Source: Ridgeia piscesae
Lineage: Eukaryota > Annelida > Polychaeta > Sabellida > Siboglinidae
Direction of reading: 5' to 3'
Length of the DNA stretch: 64,000 nucleotides
NCBI GenBank assembly: GCA_025642075.2
Contig: JAODUO010000112.1
Location: 87,501 to 151,500 of the forward strand
This document shows positions 13,801 to 23,605 of this stretch, in pieces; the stretch's first letter is position 1; every line of letters starts with the position of its first letter. Below the pieces are notes generated by a model that saw nothing but the letters and a program-made list of their open reading frames with translations, was not told the DNA's origin and searched no databases. The translations under genes were made by a program, and so were the position numbers.

Positions 13801-16431
13801 TATATATCACATTAAATGTATATCATTTAAAATATTTATATGCCATAATTCTAAAGTTAGGATAGGTTGATTACTAAACTAACAGGATATACAAATTCCA
13901 AAAAAATTCTATAAAACCACAGATGGTAACAATTGTTGGTATTTCTGGACATAATACTACATAGATTATGATTTCAATTTTTATGCCCAAACACATTAGC
14001 AATGGGCCCAGTGGTCAAACCTTCATGTTGACCAACTTTGATCTGATTTGGCAGGATTGGTGGAAGGGATGAATCAGAGACAGGAGCAGAGATGCGAGAT
14101 GAAGATGGGGAAACAGCTCCAATGACGAACGGAGAATGAAAATCAAGGACCATTATCAATAGAAGTCTCAACCTGGACTTCAGCGAGAATTAACAACTAC
14201 AATCAATTATGTCCACAATAGTTTTTTTCCTTCAAGTATTGCAACAGGAAGCATCTACATAACGTCTAGAATATTGAGCATCTATACAATGTTTAGAAAT
14301 GCATTCATTATAATAAGAAATCGGATCATTACATAAGAAACCAGATCATTACATAAGAAACCAGATCATTACATATATATGAAACCGAATCATTACTTAT
14401 AATTATATTAAACCAAATCATTACATAAGAAACCAGACCACAACATTGAAACCAGACCACTACCAGAACACCGCATAAACTGCTAATTGGTGCAATAAAA
14501 AAACACCACAAGAAAACATGCCTTGTTCATTGTGTACAGTGGTGACATCTGGAGTCGGAATGTGGCAAGAAGGGCTCGGCCTTTGGCCGTCGACTTGCAG
14601 AGACACAATGCCTGGCAGATCTGATCGGGATTCTGTCACAAATAGACATGGTGTCATATCTGATGACAAATTATGTACCCACTACAATCTTATTATAAAA
14701 CTCATACAGTATTCTTTAATAAGTAACTATTATAAGAAAATGTATAACTCAAACCATAGCTGTATGTTTTGTGACTTAATGCTCAATAATCAAAACAGTC
14801 ACAGAAATTTTAGAAGATTACATGAAAAGTTGATCGTTTGTCATCATCTATTAATGGACTATTTCTTCTATCGTGTTTTCTGTCACATTTTATTTCCTAC
14901 ACACAATCACTTCTTTTATCTATTCTGTTCGGAAATCACCCAATTTGTTATAAATTTCCAGCATAATTTTTATCCAATGAACCATTTTGTTACTATATTT
15001 TAATCCTTTTCTACATGAAGTCTACGGCTTAAAGAAATGCTCTTGCTGTGGCCTACACTACAATTGACAAGGGTTAAACAGAAACAAGTGACACTTACAA
15101 TCTGTGCCTGGAGCATGGACATGACCATGGGAACGTACGACTCCACCTCCTTGTTGCACTGAAACAGCAAAAACATCTCACATAAAATATATAAACACAA
15201 CTAGTTGTTTACATTGTCCAAGCAGTAGGGTGACTGATTCAGTAGTTATAGTCGCTGCCATGTTGTATTGTACACCATTGTTTGTGAATTGACAAGGCGC
15301 AGCTTCCACGCTCCACGTAACCATCGCAGATCATGTCGAGTTTTGCATGAGTTTGTTTTGTTAATTTTATTCTTTACAGGAATGTAAATGATTTAACAGT
15401 GTAACCTGATGTGTATATGTACATAAGATATTTGAGACGTTTTTCGGCTGTAAGAATCGTTTTCATGGTTAAGTCCGAAAGTAAACAAAACGATTGATGG
15501 CAGTGATGCATAAGGCCATGGTGCTGACGACTCTGGCTTGGACTTATTCCCATGCCACGGGACGACGCCGCGTTCCAGCAAGATATCTCGACACCATTCA
15601 ATATTCTAATCGGATTCGAAGCCCTGAATATTCATATTCGATTCGTATTCAAAATGTCAAGGATATCTGATTCGCTATTCACTTCGGATGAAATTCCAGA
15701 TTTGTCCCTTCTGCAGTGTGTGTGCGTTCATGAGTGTGTATGTGCACGCGCATGCATGAATGTGTATACGTGAGTGCATATATACATTCATGAGTATGTG
15801 TGGGTGTGCACATGTCTTTATTCAGTGGCACAAACCTACAATGCCTCAAACAACACATTCATGAGCCAGCCTGCAGTCACTGACTAAGGACTGAAGACAA
15901 AAGTAAACTTGCCATGTCAGTGAGGGAGCCTGGGAGACCAGCACAGATGTAGTCCTCCAAATACTTCTCTATTTGTTTCTACAACAGATACAGAACGTGC
16001 ATAGTTAGAAACAGACACCAGCAAACAACTCAAGGCAACTACAAACATGTAAACAACCAACATTATGAAGTTAGAATAATAATTATATTTAAATACAAAT
16101 AAAAACAAAATCTCAACATCTATGAAGCTACCTTTGAATGGGATTTTATTTAAGCATCAAATAGAAACATGAAACCACAATTCCTTTACTCGTTAGCCGT
16201 CCAATCTTATCAGTGTTATAAACATCATTCAGAACCATAACAAAACACACACCTAAAATCAACGCCAAACATTACAAGAAACATTCAAGATTGCAACTAC
16301 CACTACCACTGAATGGGGGCTGAATATATGTCTGTCGCATGTGTTTGCAACCATGGCCCTCAAACTGCTCAATTGTTTGCATTCTGTAGCAGTTCTGGTT
16401 GACTCCTTCCAAAAATGTTGACATATATATA

Positions 16432-16479
<48 letters not shown>

Positions 16480-18443
16480 TATAATTATAAACTAAATAAT
16501 AAAATTTTCTTATCAAACAGCCAAGCAGACTACAACTACAAATTAATACTTTAATGGATTTGTAAACACCATTTAGCAAGTCACAGCTTAATTTTATAGT
16601 ATCAAAACAAAACAAAATTGTGTGTTTTTGGAATGCCTGCTTGCTCACGACCAATCGAGGGGTGACATGTAGACAGGCACATACTCAAGGTCAACCGACT
16701 GACCTCTGTGGTCTTGCTGGTCAGTGTGTCGCGCAGGTCCTTTATCAGAGTTTTGCAGTCGGTGCACACCTTGCTGGGGTCAGCCTTGGCCTCACGGAAC
16801 TTCTGTAAAACAAAACAGAGAAATGCACAGATGACTACAGATGACCTCACGAATACAACAGTAATGTTCCCCGGTATTTGAGGCAGAGTCACATGATATC
16901 ACGAAAAACTAAATCTAAACTTTCTATCTTGTTGGCATTCGTGAAATATTACAATTTATGCAGGTGAATTTTGATGTTTCACTGGCGATAAAGTCAACTA
17001 TATATCAGCTACATTTTCACCAGTTGTTGTTGTTGTTGTTGTTCTGAAGCTGAACAACGTCCTCATCCCTTTAAGACAAAATACCCCGAATATTCAGCTA
17101 TTGAACAAAAGTAGTCGTTTTATCTAACATTACATTTCTACCCTAAATCCTTGACCAACCCTGGCTCTGGTAATGACTTTTTCATAGTTTATGATAAGTG
17201 TATATCAATCGTAATTTTTTTACATCGGTGCTCAGAATCTTGAAATTGTCAACATTTCATATAATAATTATTTTACGTTTGCGAAGGCATGTGATCCCAG
17301 AAAGCTAAACTACCCAAATGTTACCACTAAAATTACCACTGAGTGTCTATATATGCACAGTATGTACCGTATATTTTATATGGTATGCAGTACTATAATT
17401 TTTTTGCACTGTTCAGGACGCATGGTTATGTAACAGTGGTGCCACACTGTGGCTTGGTGGGACAATTCCATTGATCAACTTGTGTTATCTGCTCTTATGG
17501 ACGTTCACTTTTTTAATTGAAGAATGCCTGGATGAGTTGGATGTGTCGTCTTCTCATTTTTGAAAGTTTAACACGCTTACAGAAGATTCTAAAGTATTGT
17601 CATTGGTGATGTAATGCACCATATGGAAGACCAGTTTTGATGATTAAAAAACTATTTAAAAACCATAGTTCCAGTACACAGGACACAGCTCTAGTTGACA
17701 CTAGGTGGATGGCTGGCACAAGTGTCAATCAATACAGCCCAGGGACACTTACCTTGAAAGGACAGTAGCTACTGGTGGACACTACAGGTGTTGAGTTGTC
17801 AGGTTCTGGGTGGTGGACCATGTCCTCCAGGCCACTACACAGACCAAGCAGAGCACAGACCATCTGTGGGTCCTACAAGACAAAATATGCATACACAATC
17901 ACTATAAATGTCATAAAATGTCATCTCCATATATCAGTTTGTGAGCCTGCAAAAACAAATATACAGTTTCATTTTTGTACATTCACATTTGGGTACAGAC
18001 CACAGTTAAACTGATAGGGTATGTTCCCACTGGTGGTGGTGTTGATGTTTTGTTAGATTAAATGAAAACCATACATTTAAAATGTCTTCAGTTTCTTCAC
18101 AGATTCTACTATCATGTCATTACTATCCTGATCAAGCTCTTTTAATCATGCCACAAATGAGCCTACCTTCAAAACAGGCTAAAATGAAAATGTCTACCAT
18201 ATCACCAGCAAAACGTCTAAGTATCTTCATACTGTTACACTTTAGTGTGAACAGTTCAAATGTTTCAACCTTGATCAATGAAAATAATTACTTTGTAGAC
18301 AACAAATTAACTGAAATCAGCTTATTTGCATATTTTACGTGCTGGACTTGCCTGAAACACTTCCAGAAGAGTGACTTTACAGAATTAATGTTTTCACAAC
18401 AACACTACACAGAACTGATAAACCACAGAACACTCCAAACAAG

Positions 18444-18495
<52 letters not shown>

Positions 18496-21400
18496 ATGTG
18501 CGCTGCGTGCGTATAACACTGTCACCAAGAGACAACTTACCAGGCGAGCAGAGATAGTACTCATCAAGTCAGGCAAGTCATTCTGCACCACGCTTTTGCA
18601 CTGCAATAAATAATTCACTTGTGTTAACAGTAATAACTAACAAGTGAACAAATGTTGTAACAGACAAACAAGTGAACAAATGTTGTAACAGACAAACAAG
18701 TGAACAAATGTTGTAACAGACAAACAAGTGAACAAATGTTGTAACCGACAAACAAGTCAACAAATGTTGTAACCGACAAACAAGTCAACAAATGTTGTAA
18801 CAGACAAACAAGTCAACAAATGTTGTAACCGACAAACAAGTCAACAAATGTTGTAACCGACAAACAAGTCAACAAATGTTGTAACAAACAAACAAGTGAA
18901 CAAATGTTGTAACCGACAAACAAGTGAACAAATGTTGTAACAGACAAACAAGTCAACAAATGTTGTAACCGACAAACAAGTCAACAAATGTTGTAACCGA
19001 CAAACAAGTCAACAAATGTTGTAACCGACAAACAAGTCAACAAATGTTGTAACAGACAAACAAGTCAACAAATGTTGTAACCGACAAACAAGTCAACAAA
19101 TGTTGTAACAAACAAACAAGTCAACAAATGTTGTAACAAACAAACAAGTCAACAAATGTCAGGAATTAATTACAAGTGCTATGTGTGAAAATAAAATTTC
19201 CTTTGAAACTCATACGTTTCAATAAATTAAAATTGTTGATTTCCATAAAAATAACACAGATTAGACAAAATACAAGTTTTATTATCTGGCTGACAGACTG
19301 GGCAAACGATGTGGTACTCACTTTGGCCTCTATCTTCTTGCTGGGAATGACATCACAGACTTGCATCAACATCTTCTGGATCTGATCCTGGGGAACAAGG
19401 AGGTTTTGTGATGTCACAACACAAACAAGAAGACAAAATCAAAACACAAATACTGCATAGTTTCTCACTGAAGAAAGCCCCAGCACACATAGTGTAATAT
19501 TACTCTGTAATATTACTCTGTAATGTTACTCTGTAATGTTACTCTGTAATGTTACTCTGTAATGTTACTCTGTAATGTTACTCTGTAATATTACTCTGTA
19601 ATGTTACTCTGTAGTGTAATGTTACTATGTAATATTACAGTGTAGTATTACAGTGATGAGTGAAGGAACTGTGTAGATTATATATTATCACAAAGGTCGG
19701 TCTTCCATGAGTAGAAATGTATGCAAAAATATGTACAGTTTGTGTAGATATAGGAGTATGAATTCATTTGAAACAAATTAACTAATATCTCTGAATCGTA
19801 CATTATAAAAGTGGGACTCTTGATACAACAAACCCCTTCTTATGCAGCATGGTGTGCACTTTCTCTAGTACGCTTGTAAAACAGCATTATAAAGTACTGC
19901 AATGACATCGCATGAATAATTTATGATGCATTGTTGGTTAACAAATTTAATGACATTGCTTGTTATACAATATTACACAATGTTTGCTTACCACAGTTTG
20001 TCTGTCGTCCAACATTTTCCTCACTTCCGCAATGATCGTCTCACAGAACAGACACTCCTCAGAGCCATCCTACAATAATAAATTACATGTTCAACAGGGA
20101 TGTTTTCCATAAATATGACATATTCTCTCATAAATATACACAGAAACAAAGAAATTGTCAGAATAAAATTATTACTTGTAACTGAATTCACCTAAAATAA
20201 AAAATCTGCAATTTTTTTAAACAAATAATTCAGGGTGAATACATAAAATTATTATACATTTATGAGAATATATATTATGTGTGTGTATGTGTGCGTGCAT
20301 GCATGCATGCATATATTAAGTGCCCAGAACCAACGTGTGATACATTTCTGTGTGCAAACTACACCGTTAATTCATATAAACAAATATCATTCTGGTACTT
20401 TCTTTTAAACATGTTTCACTCATAAACACCATCAAAACAAACACACAATCCAACAAACAAACAAAGTATGTTACAAATATGTTTCCATCTTCCAGATGTC
20501 AACAATTCAAACTTACAAGGGCCTGTCCTCTCATGCGATGCACCTGCATAACCCATTTACAACCAAGAATACACAACTTGAAGTGTATACTCCACCTTGT
20601 CAATAAGCAGACACACACTCTCTTCAAAGCCTACCTTTGGCAGGATCTGCTTGGACCAGACCGTGGTCATGCAGTGTTGCAGGGCTCCACACTTCTTGGC
20701 CACAGCCAGATCACTGCACCAGTGAGACTCCCCCCACTCGCAGTGGCCATCAAGGGGCACGGCCGCCGCTAAAACGCAGAGTACAGTAATCTACAGTCTA
20801 CACTACAAATACTAACATCTCTAACAATAAGAAAATGCTCGCAATGTTATGATGATCCTGTTGTATTGTGCCAGACTGCCTCTTGCATGAGTTCAGTCAT
20901 TTTGTTTCTGTTTACTGTTTACTGGACCAACATAAGACATTAGAAATATTTTACAAATTACACAGAGGGTGTGGCTCGTATGATGCCTAAAATAAAATGT
21001 CTAACAAAAAATCTTCAAAACATTTGCAAATAGTTCGCTACAGTTCAGAAAAAAATTTGCTACCTGTGCTAACAACATAACATGTCGATACATATTGTAA
21101 ATAGTCTATATTATAATTATATTTATGCTAATGTCTTAAATTATATATTATTTCAATCTATTTTTAACAAGTATATTTTGCATGTTTTATGTACCCATTT
21201 CAATCTCTATGATTGCCCAGAGAGAGTGAAATACAACTATTATTAAGAATCAACAACAATTAAAATACACAGACAATTAGATTAGGATGAGAACTCACAT
21301 GGCTTCTGGCAGTGAAACTAAGCTTCTGAATTGTTTACACCCACGGTTGAGTGGACAATACTGGATATGGTCAATGTTAGTTCCTGTTTAATCTGGTGCA

Positions 21401-22236
21401 TTGGTTGTTCATAAGGTAATTAGCTTTATTTTACAATATATATATATATATATTTCAACTTTGTTGCAATGTTAATTGTTTCACATTAGAAGGCTATTGT
21501 CATCAGCATGTGACAGATCCTGTTTTACTTTTAGATTTGTAGTTAGGACAGGTTTCATTTTGTGGATATTGCTTACTTGCCTTTTCATTACCACGTGACT
21601 TATCATCCATGTTTATTTAATTGTCGGTGTTAACTTAACACAAGTAGATTTAGTTGTTAAAATATTTCTGAACTATTTATGTAGTAAACAATATTGTTTT
21701 AAAATTAAATTCTAACCTAGATTCAAAACCGACACAATTATGCCTATTGAAGTTGTGTGTAGTTTAATACTGAGCACTGACTGTGAGTCTTTGTTAACTT
21801 GTCGGGTGTTCACGGGTCGGAGAGGTCGTGAGTTCGATTATTGTGTAACGTTGACGTTTCGACTAAGTTAGTCACTCATAGTCAGTCTTATAGACATATG
21901 AGCACTATGTGCTTTGCATTTCCAAGGCGGTCTAGGGTCAAATCAAACAATCAGTATGTCGAAAACCACTAGTTCCAGTGTGCAGTTGAACAATGAAAAT
22001 GACTGTCACCATTCCAAAGCTGGCAAATACGGAACTAAAACCGGCACTATAGTCTATGCCCGATCGACTGCGCAGATGACGCTGACTCAACGACCAACAA
22101 CACAACGAGCTGGCAGTGTGATTTGTGGCAACGTTGTTTCAGATAGGTAACCCACACAGAAATAATTAACTCACAACAGAGGCGGTCGTGTATACTTACC
22201 GTATGCAATAATACCAAACAGTATATACAATTTCAT
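3620..22236 (-). CDS. PSAP: Prosaposin-like polyprotein, complete, 22 coding exons, 725 residues
   Basis: Precursor of small lysosomal sphingolipid-activator proteins, which present lipids to lysosomal hydrolases. Coding exons, 5' to 3': 22236-22200, 20768-20635, 20069-19992, 19387-19322, 18600-18541, 17872-17753, 16802-16704, 15978-15913, 15158-15099, 14632-14522, 13782-13702, 12009-11947, 10675-10616, 10167-9961, 9398-9215, 8113-7962, 7496-7416, 6280-6199, 5594-5440, 5201-5121, 4321-4160, 3658-3620. They total 2178 bases and stay in frame throughout. Domains: signal peptide about 1-17; saposin-A type about 22-52; saposin-B domains at about 63-137, 178-252, 284-357, 394-467, 485-558 and 591-664; saposin-A type about 695-725. 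Each B domain has the six cysteines. N-glycosylation sequons sit in B domains 4-6 (N411, N502, N608) and in linkers. Vertebrate prosaposin has four B domains, so this is an expanded version. Introns 8 and 10 appear to use GC donors. Confidence 0.93.
4160..4321 (-). CDS. PSAP: Prosaposin exon 21 (end of B domain 6, linker, start of second saposin-A domain)
   Basis: Residues 660-713. KLGLCEA closes domain 6, the linker carries a sequon at N670, and [18 protein letters not shown] begins the C-terminal saposin-A-type domain. Donor GTAGGA, phase 0. Confidence 0.93.
4697..4860. repeat. (TG)n/(TA)n microsatellite in prosaposin intron 21-exon 20 region
   Basis: TG repeats passing into a long, slightly interrupted TA tract ending in CACACA. 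Open frames across it (Tyr/Ile) have no meaning. Confidence 0.95.
5121..5201 (-). CDS. PSAP: Prosaposin exon 20 (B domain 6, third helix)
   Basis: Residues 633-659, [12 protein letters not shown] to DPKVICT. It is 81 bases, identical in length and phase to exon 17. Confidence 0.93.
5440..5594 (-). CDS. PSAP: Prosaposin exon 19 (first half of B domain 6)
   Basis: Residues 581-632. [13 protein letters not shown] opens domain 6, the sequon N608 (NRT) follows, and [12 protein letters not shown] ends the second helix. Its structure mirrors exon 16. Confidence 0.93.
6199..6280 (-). CDS. PSAP: Prosaposin exon 18 (end of B domain 5 and linker)
   Basis: Residues 554-580 plus one base. RLGLCDG closes domain 5 with the sixth cysteine, followed by an acidic/serine linker. 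The phase-1 junction (donor GTGTGT) pairs with exon 19; other nearby GTs break the frame. Confidence 0.87.
6290..7405. repeat. Degenerate minisatellite filling prosaposin intron 17
   Basis: Variants of TGTAAACATGTCATATGAAT recur roughly every 30-45 bases from one splice site of the intron to the other. Units are strongly diverged with irregular spacing, so this is an old array. A stray unit occurs at about 7805-7850 in the next intron. Confidence 0.85.
7416..7496 (-). CDS. PSAP: Prosaposin exon 17 (B domain 5, third helix)
   Basis: Residues 527-553, beginning [13 protein letters not shown] and ending QPRVICT at a GTGAGT donor. The intron falls just after the fifth cysteine. Exon 20 has it at the same place and domains 1-4 do not. 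Confidence 0.91.
7962..8113 (-). CDS. PSAP: Prosaposin exon 16 (first half of B domain 5)
   Basis: Residues 476-526. [14 protein letters not shown] opens domain 5, a sequon follows at N502 (NRS), and [12 protein letters not shown] ends the second helix. It has the same layout as exon 19. Confidence 0.92.
8777..8885. repeat. 27-base tandem repeat, four copies (prosaposin intron 15)
   Basis: The unit GAGATTATAAGGTGAATCAC plus AAAAGAT is repeated four times almost without change, with the last copy truncated. It is a recent expansion. Confidence 0.93.
9215..9398 (-). CDS. PSAP: Prosaposin exon 15 (rest of B domain 4)
   Basis: Residues 415-475. Holds [17 protein letters not shown] and EVCTALGLC without an intron between them. 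The acceptor is a tandem GAGCAG; use of the upstream AG would add one glutamine (exon start 9401). CAG gives the spacing to the cysteine seen in the other domains. The donor GTAGGT leaves a phase-1 intron that joins in frame to exon 16. Confidence 0.9.
9761..9901. repeat. Perfect 71-base tandem duplication next to prosaposin exon 14
   Basis: 9761-9831 and 9832-9901 are identical copies (TGTCATATATTTGTTAAACT to GATACGCAGCC). The array lies 60 bases downstream of the exon 14 donor. Perfect identity means either a very recent event or an assembly slip. Confidence 0.95.
9961..10167 (-). CDS. PSAP: Prosaposin exon 14 (end of B domain 3, linker, start of B domain 4)
   Basis: Residues 346-414. [12 protein letters not shown] closes domain 3. 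A proline-, lysine- and threonine-rich linker follows ([18 protein letters not shown]), then [10 protein letters not shown] opens domain 4. The conserved saposin glycosylation site is present (N411, NAT). In domains 1 and 2 the equivalent region is split into two exons. Confidence 0.92.
10616..10675 (-). CDS. PSAP: Prosaposin exon 13 (B domain 3, third helix)
   Basis: Residues 326-345, beginning [13 protein letters not shown]. 60 bases, phase 0, donor GTGAGT. Confidence 0.9.
11947..12009 (-). CDS. PSAP: Prosaposin exon 12 (B domain 3, second helix)
   Basis: Residues 305-325 ([16 protein letters not shown]), 63 bases, phase 0. It is one codon shorter than the matching exons 4 and 8. Confidence 0.88.
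12010..13701. other. Prosaposin intron 11; small unassigned open frame inside
   Basis: The intron holds a plus-strand open frame at 13470-13679 that encodes a basic peptide ([18 protein letters not shown] within it), and an ATGGCGGATG start at 12842 that closes after 19 codons. I do not recognise either. No splice model links them convincingly, so they are noted and not called genes. Confidence 0.35.
13702..13782 (-). CDS. PSAP: Prosaposin exon 11 (start of B domain 3)
   Basis: Residues 278-304. [13 protein letters not shown] carries the first cysteine pair of domain 3. Donor GTTAGG is weak but keeps phase 0. Confidence 0.9.
14300..14460. repeat. Short degenerate tandem repeat (AARAAACCAGATCATTACAT)
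   Basis: About seven diverged copies of an 18-24 base unit containing GAAACCAGATCATTACAT, in prosaposin intron 10 near its donor end. Confidence 0.75.
14522..14632 (-). CDS. PSAP: Prosaposin exon 10 (end of B domain 2 and linker; GC donor)
   Basis: Residues 241-277. [14 protein letters not shown] closes domain 2 and has an additional cysteine (C250). The most likely junction is AAG followed by GCATGT, a second GC donor. In-frame GT donors slightly downstream (GTGGTG, GTGTTT) are weaker alternatives that would lengthen the exon by a few codons. Confidence 0.75.
15099..15158 (-). CDS. PSAP: Prosaposin exon 9 (B domain 2, third helix)
   Basis: Residues 221-240, beginning [12 protein letters not shown]. 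It is a 60-base phase-0 exon with standard acceptor TTTCAG and donor GTAAGT. Confidence 0.91.
15913..15978 (-). CDS. PSAP: Prosaposin exon 8 (B domain 2, second helix; GC donor)
   Basis: Residues 199-220, phase 0, 66 bases like exon 4. The exon ends ...LTDM and is followed by GCAAGT. The homologous exon length and the reading phase both require the junction here, so the intron starts with GC instead of GT. Confidence 0.88.
16420..16482. repeat. (TA)n microsatellite
   Basis: TA dinucleotide tract with a single interruption, inside prosaposin intron 7. Confidence 0.95.
16704..16802 (-). CDS. PSAP: Prosaposin exon 7 (start of B domain 2)
   Basis: Residues 166-198. Contains [14 protein letters not shown], the first cysteine pair of domain 2. 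Its donor is the less common GTCAGT. No sequon is present at the usual glycosylation position. Confidence 0.92.
16895..17752. other. Prosaposin intron 6, no recognised element
   Basis: Apart from a short TTG repeat at about 17022-17043, I find no repeat, coding fragment or RNA gene. Confidence 0.6.
17753..17872 (-). CDS. PSAP: Prosaposin exon 6 (end of B domain 1 and linker)
   Basis: Residues 126-165. [12 protein letters not shown] closes domain 1 with cysteines five and six. The linker that follows carries an N-glycosylation sequon (N151, NST) and one unpaired cysteine, C162 (SSYCPFK). Confidence 0.92.
18447..18496. repeat. (TG)n microsatellite
   Basis: An uninterrupted run of TG of about 23 units in prosaposin intron 5, some 45 bases from the exon 5 donor. 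Confidence 0.95.
18541..18600 (-). CDS. PSAP: Prosaposin exon 5 (B domain 1, third helix)
   Basis: Residues 106-125, beginning with the fourth cysteine (CKSVVQND). It is a 20-codon phase-0 exon, the same size as exons 9 and 13. Confidence 0.9.
18634..19160. repeat. 28-base minisatellite, about 19 copies (prosaposin intron 4)
   Basis: The unit AACAAGTSAACAAATGTTGT plus AACMGACA repeats head to tail. Variant sites (GTGAAC/GTCAAC, AGA/CGA/AAA) are arranged in blocks, showing growth by duplication of several units at once. There are no spacers between units, so it is not a CRISPR-like structure. Confidence 0.95.
19322..19387 (-). CDS. PSAP: Prosaposin exon 4 (B domain 1, second helix)
   Basis: Residues 84-105, phase 0. 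Contains the VCDVIP motif with the third cysteine. Exon 8 has the same length and phase in domain 2. Confidence 0.92.
19493..19640. repeat. 13-base tandem repeat TAATGTTACTCTG
   Basis: About ten copies of TAATRTTACTCTG with a degraded right end, in prosaposin intron 3. Confidence 0.93.
19992..20069 (-). CDS. PSAP: Prosaposin exon 3 (B domain 1, first helix)
   Basis: Residues 58-83, phase 0 at both ends. Contains [11 protein letters not shown], the first cysteine pair of saposin-B domain 1. The usual N-glycosylation site at the end of this helix is replaced by RQTV. Confidence 0.92.
20266..20318. repeat. Compound AT/TG/GCAT microsatellite
   Basis: TATATATTATGTGTGTGTAT passing into GTGCGTGCATGCATGCATGC. 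Confidence 0.9.
20635..20768 (-). CDS. PSAP: Prosaposin exon 2 (N-terminal saposin-A-type domain)
   Basis: Encodes residues 13-57. The pattern [10 protein letters not shown]8-KKC-x5-HC followed by TTVW is the classical saposin-A-type motif. In vertebrates this domain is cut off during maturation and helps lysosomal targeting. Acceptor TTTTAG, donor GTAGGC. Confidence 0.93.
20769..22199. other. Prosaposin intron 1
   Basis: It is 1431 bases long with a short AT repeat at about 21437-21452 and a CACGTG E-box in the context ACCACGTGAC at 21590-21599. First introns often hold enhancers, but nothing else here is recognised. A plus-strand open frame at 21914-22150 matches nothing I know. Confidence 0.5.
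22200..22236 (-). CDS. PSAP: Prosaposin exon 1 (start codon, signal peptide)
   Basis: The ATG at 22236-22234 starts [12 protein letters not shown], a hydrophobic signal sequence that continues into exon 2 as AAAVPLDG. The donor is GTAAGT and the intron is phase 1. It is the only start that gives a signal peptide in frame with the first saposin-A domain. Confidence 0.88.
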
Positions 22237-22239
22237 CTT

Positions 22240-23010
22240 GGATGGCGTCCGTCAACGAGAAAGTGCGACTTTATGTGAGACGGAACAACGAAAACACGAC
22301 CCTGCCGACTCAAATCATGTGATGCCCCTGTCACGTGAGACTGTCGTCACACGTAACATTTCTGGCGCGTGACTTATCTCGAGTTATTTATAACTTGCAA
22401 GAGGCACGAACTATAATGCACAATATACAAAGCTAAACTGTTATATAAACAAGTACCCAATGTAGGCAGTGAATTTGTTTAAATAAATCCTTATGTAACC
22501 TTTGTTCTAGGACGAACGACAAAATATATAATATGCATGACTTGTAATTGCAAGACTAGCCTCACTAAAGTAAGGCTAAGCACCGCTGCCGCTGGGCGCC
22601 CATTCAGACATGCGCGTATAGAATCGAGTAAACAATTTTACACCGAGGCGTTAGCCTCTAAAATGTTTTATTAACATTTAACGTTTATATTGTTAACCAT
22701 CTGAGCTAGTGTAATTGCTAGAATAATCAGCAAATTGGCATAAACGGCAAGAAGAAGGATTGTAATCTCTTCGGGATATGGTCGGTATGCCCCTCTGCGT
22801 GAATGCCCCAGTCGCAATGCACCAACCGCTTGGGCCTTGGTCGCAATGCCCCCAACCCTTTAGTCGCAATGCACAAAAAGCGTGGTCGCAATGCCCCAAT
22901 TTTGTGATAGTCGGTTTCTAACAAAAAGTACTATTTATCTATTATAAAATCTTAAAAGGATAACAACTGTTTTAATATCGCCATGCTTTCCAGTTGTATA
23001 CTTAAATTCC
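22240..23010. other. Prosaposin upstream region with GTCGCAATGC repeats
   Basis: Besides the CLEAR-like site, the stretch 22805-22900 holds four spaced copies of GTCGCAATGC, each followed by C- or A-rich sequence. Nothing else is recognised. Confidence 0.55.
22330..22339. promoter_or_regulatory. CLEAR-like palindrome (GTCACGTGAG) upstream of prosaposin
   Basis: GTCACGTGAG differs by one base from the CLEAR consensus GTCACGTGAC, the binding site of TFEB/MITF-family bHLH-ZIP factors that coordinate lysosomal genes in vertebrates. It lies about 95 bases upstream of the prosaposin ATG, where such sites normally occur in target promoters. The motif is seen directly; the function is inferred from the family and gene context. 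Confidence 0.6.
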
Positions 23011-23018
23011 CAGGTCAT

Positions 23019-23025
23019 ATATATA

Positions 23026-23094
<69 letters not shown>

Positions 23095-23212
23095 TATTAG
23101 TGTTACTCAAATATTTCAATTTCCGTTCTCTACCCCTCCTCTCCCTCTCTCCTCTCTCCCTCTCTCCCTCTCTCCTCTCTCCTCTCTCTCTCTCTCTCTA
23201 CATATGTATATA

Positions 23213-23282
<70 letters not shown>

Positions 23283-23294
23283 TATATAATTATA

Positions 23295-23362
<68 letters not shown>

Positions 23363-23514
23363 TATATATATAGAGAGAGAGAGAGGAGAGGAGGAGAGAG
23401 AGGAGAAAGTGCTGCCACCTCACGGAGTATTAATATACATAAATGTCTTCTTATTTTATATATATACATAATATATATTATATATATATATATATATAGT
23501 CACACACACACATA

Positions 23515-23573
<59 letters not shown>

Positions 23574-23605
23574 TATATAATTAATATACTGTGTTGATTG
23601 GTATG
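23019..23605. repeat. Long (AT)n microsatellite field with CT/GA interruptions
   Basis: Several TA tracts are separated by a CTCTCTCC block at about 23130-23198 and a GAGAGAG block at about 23372-23407. The CT block and the GA block flank TA tracts as rough inverted copies, so the DNA can fold into an extended hairpin. Confidence 0.93.

Noticed and set aside
14518..15003. Plus-strand open frame of 161 codons
   Set aside because: It lies opposite prosaposin exon 10 and continues into AT-rich intron; no family resemblance.
18634..19160. Regular repeat that could be mistaken for a CRISPR array
   Set aside because: Units are contiguous without spacers, and the locus is an intron of an animal gene.
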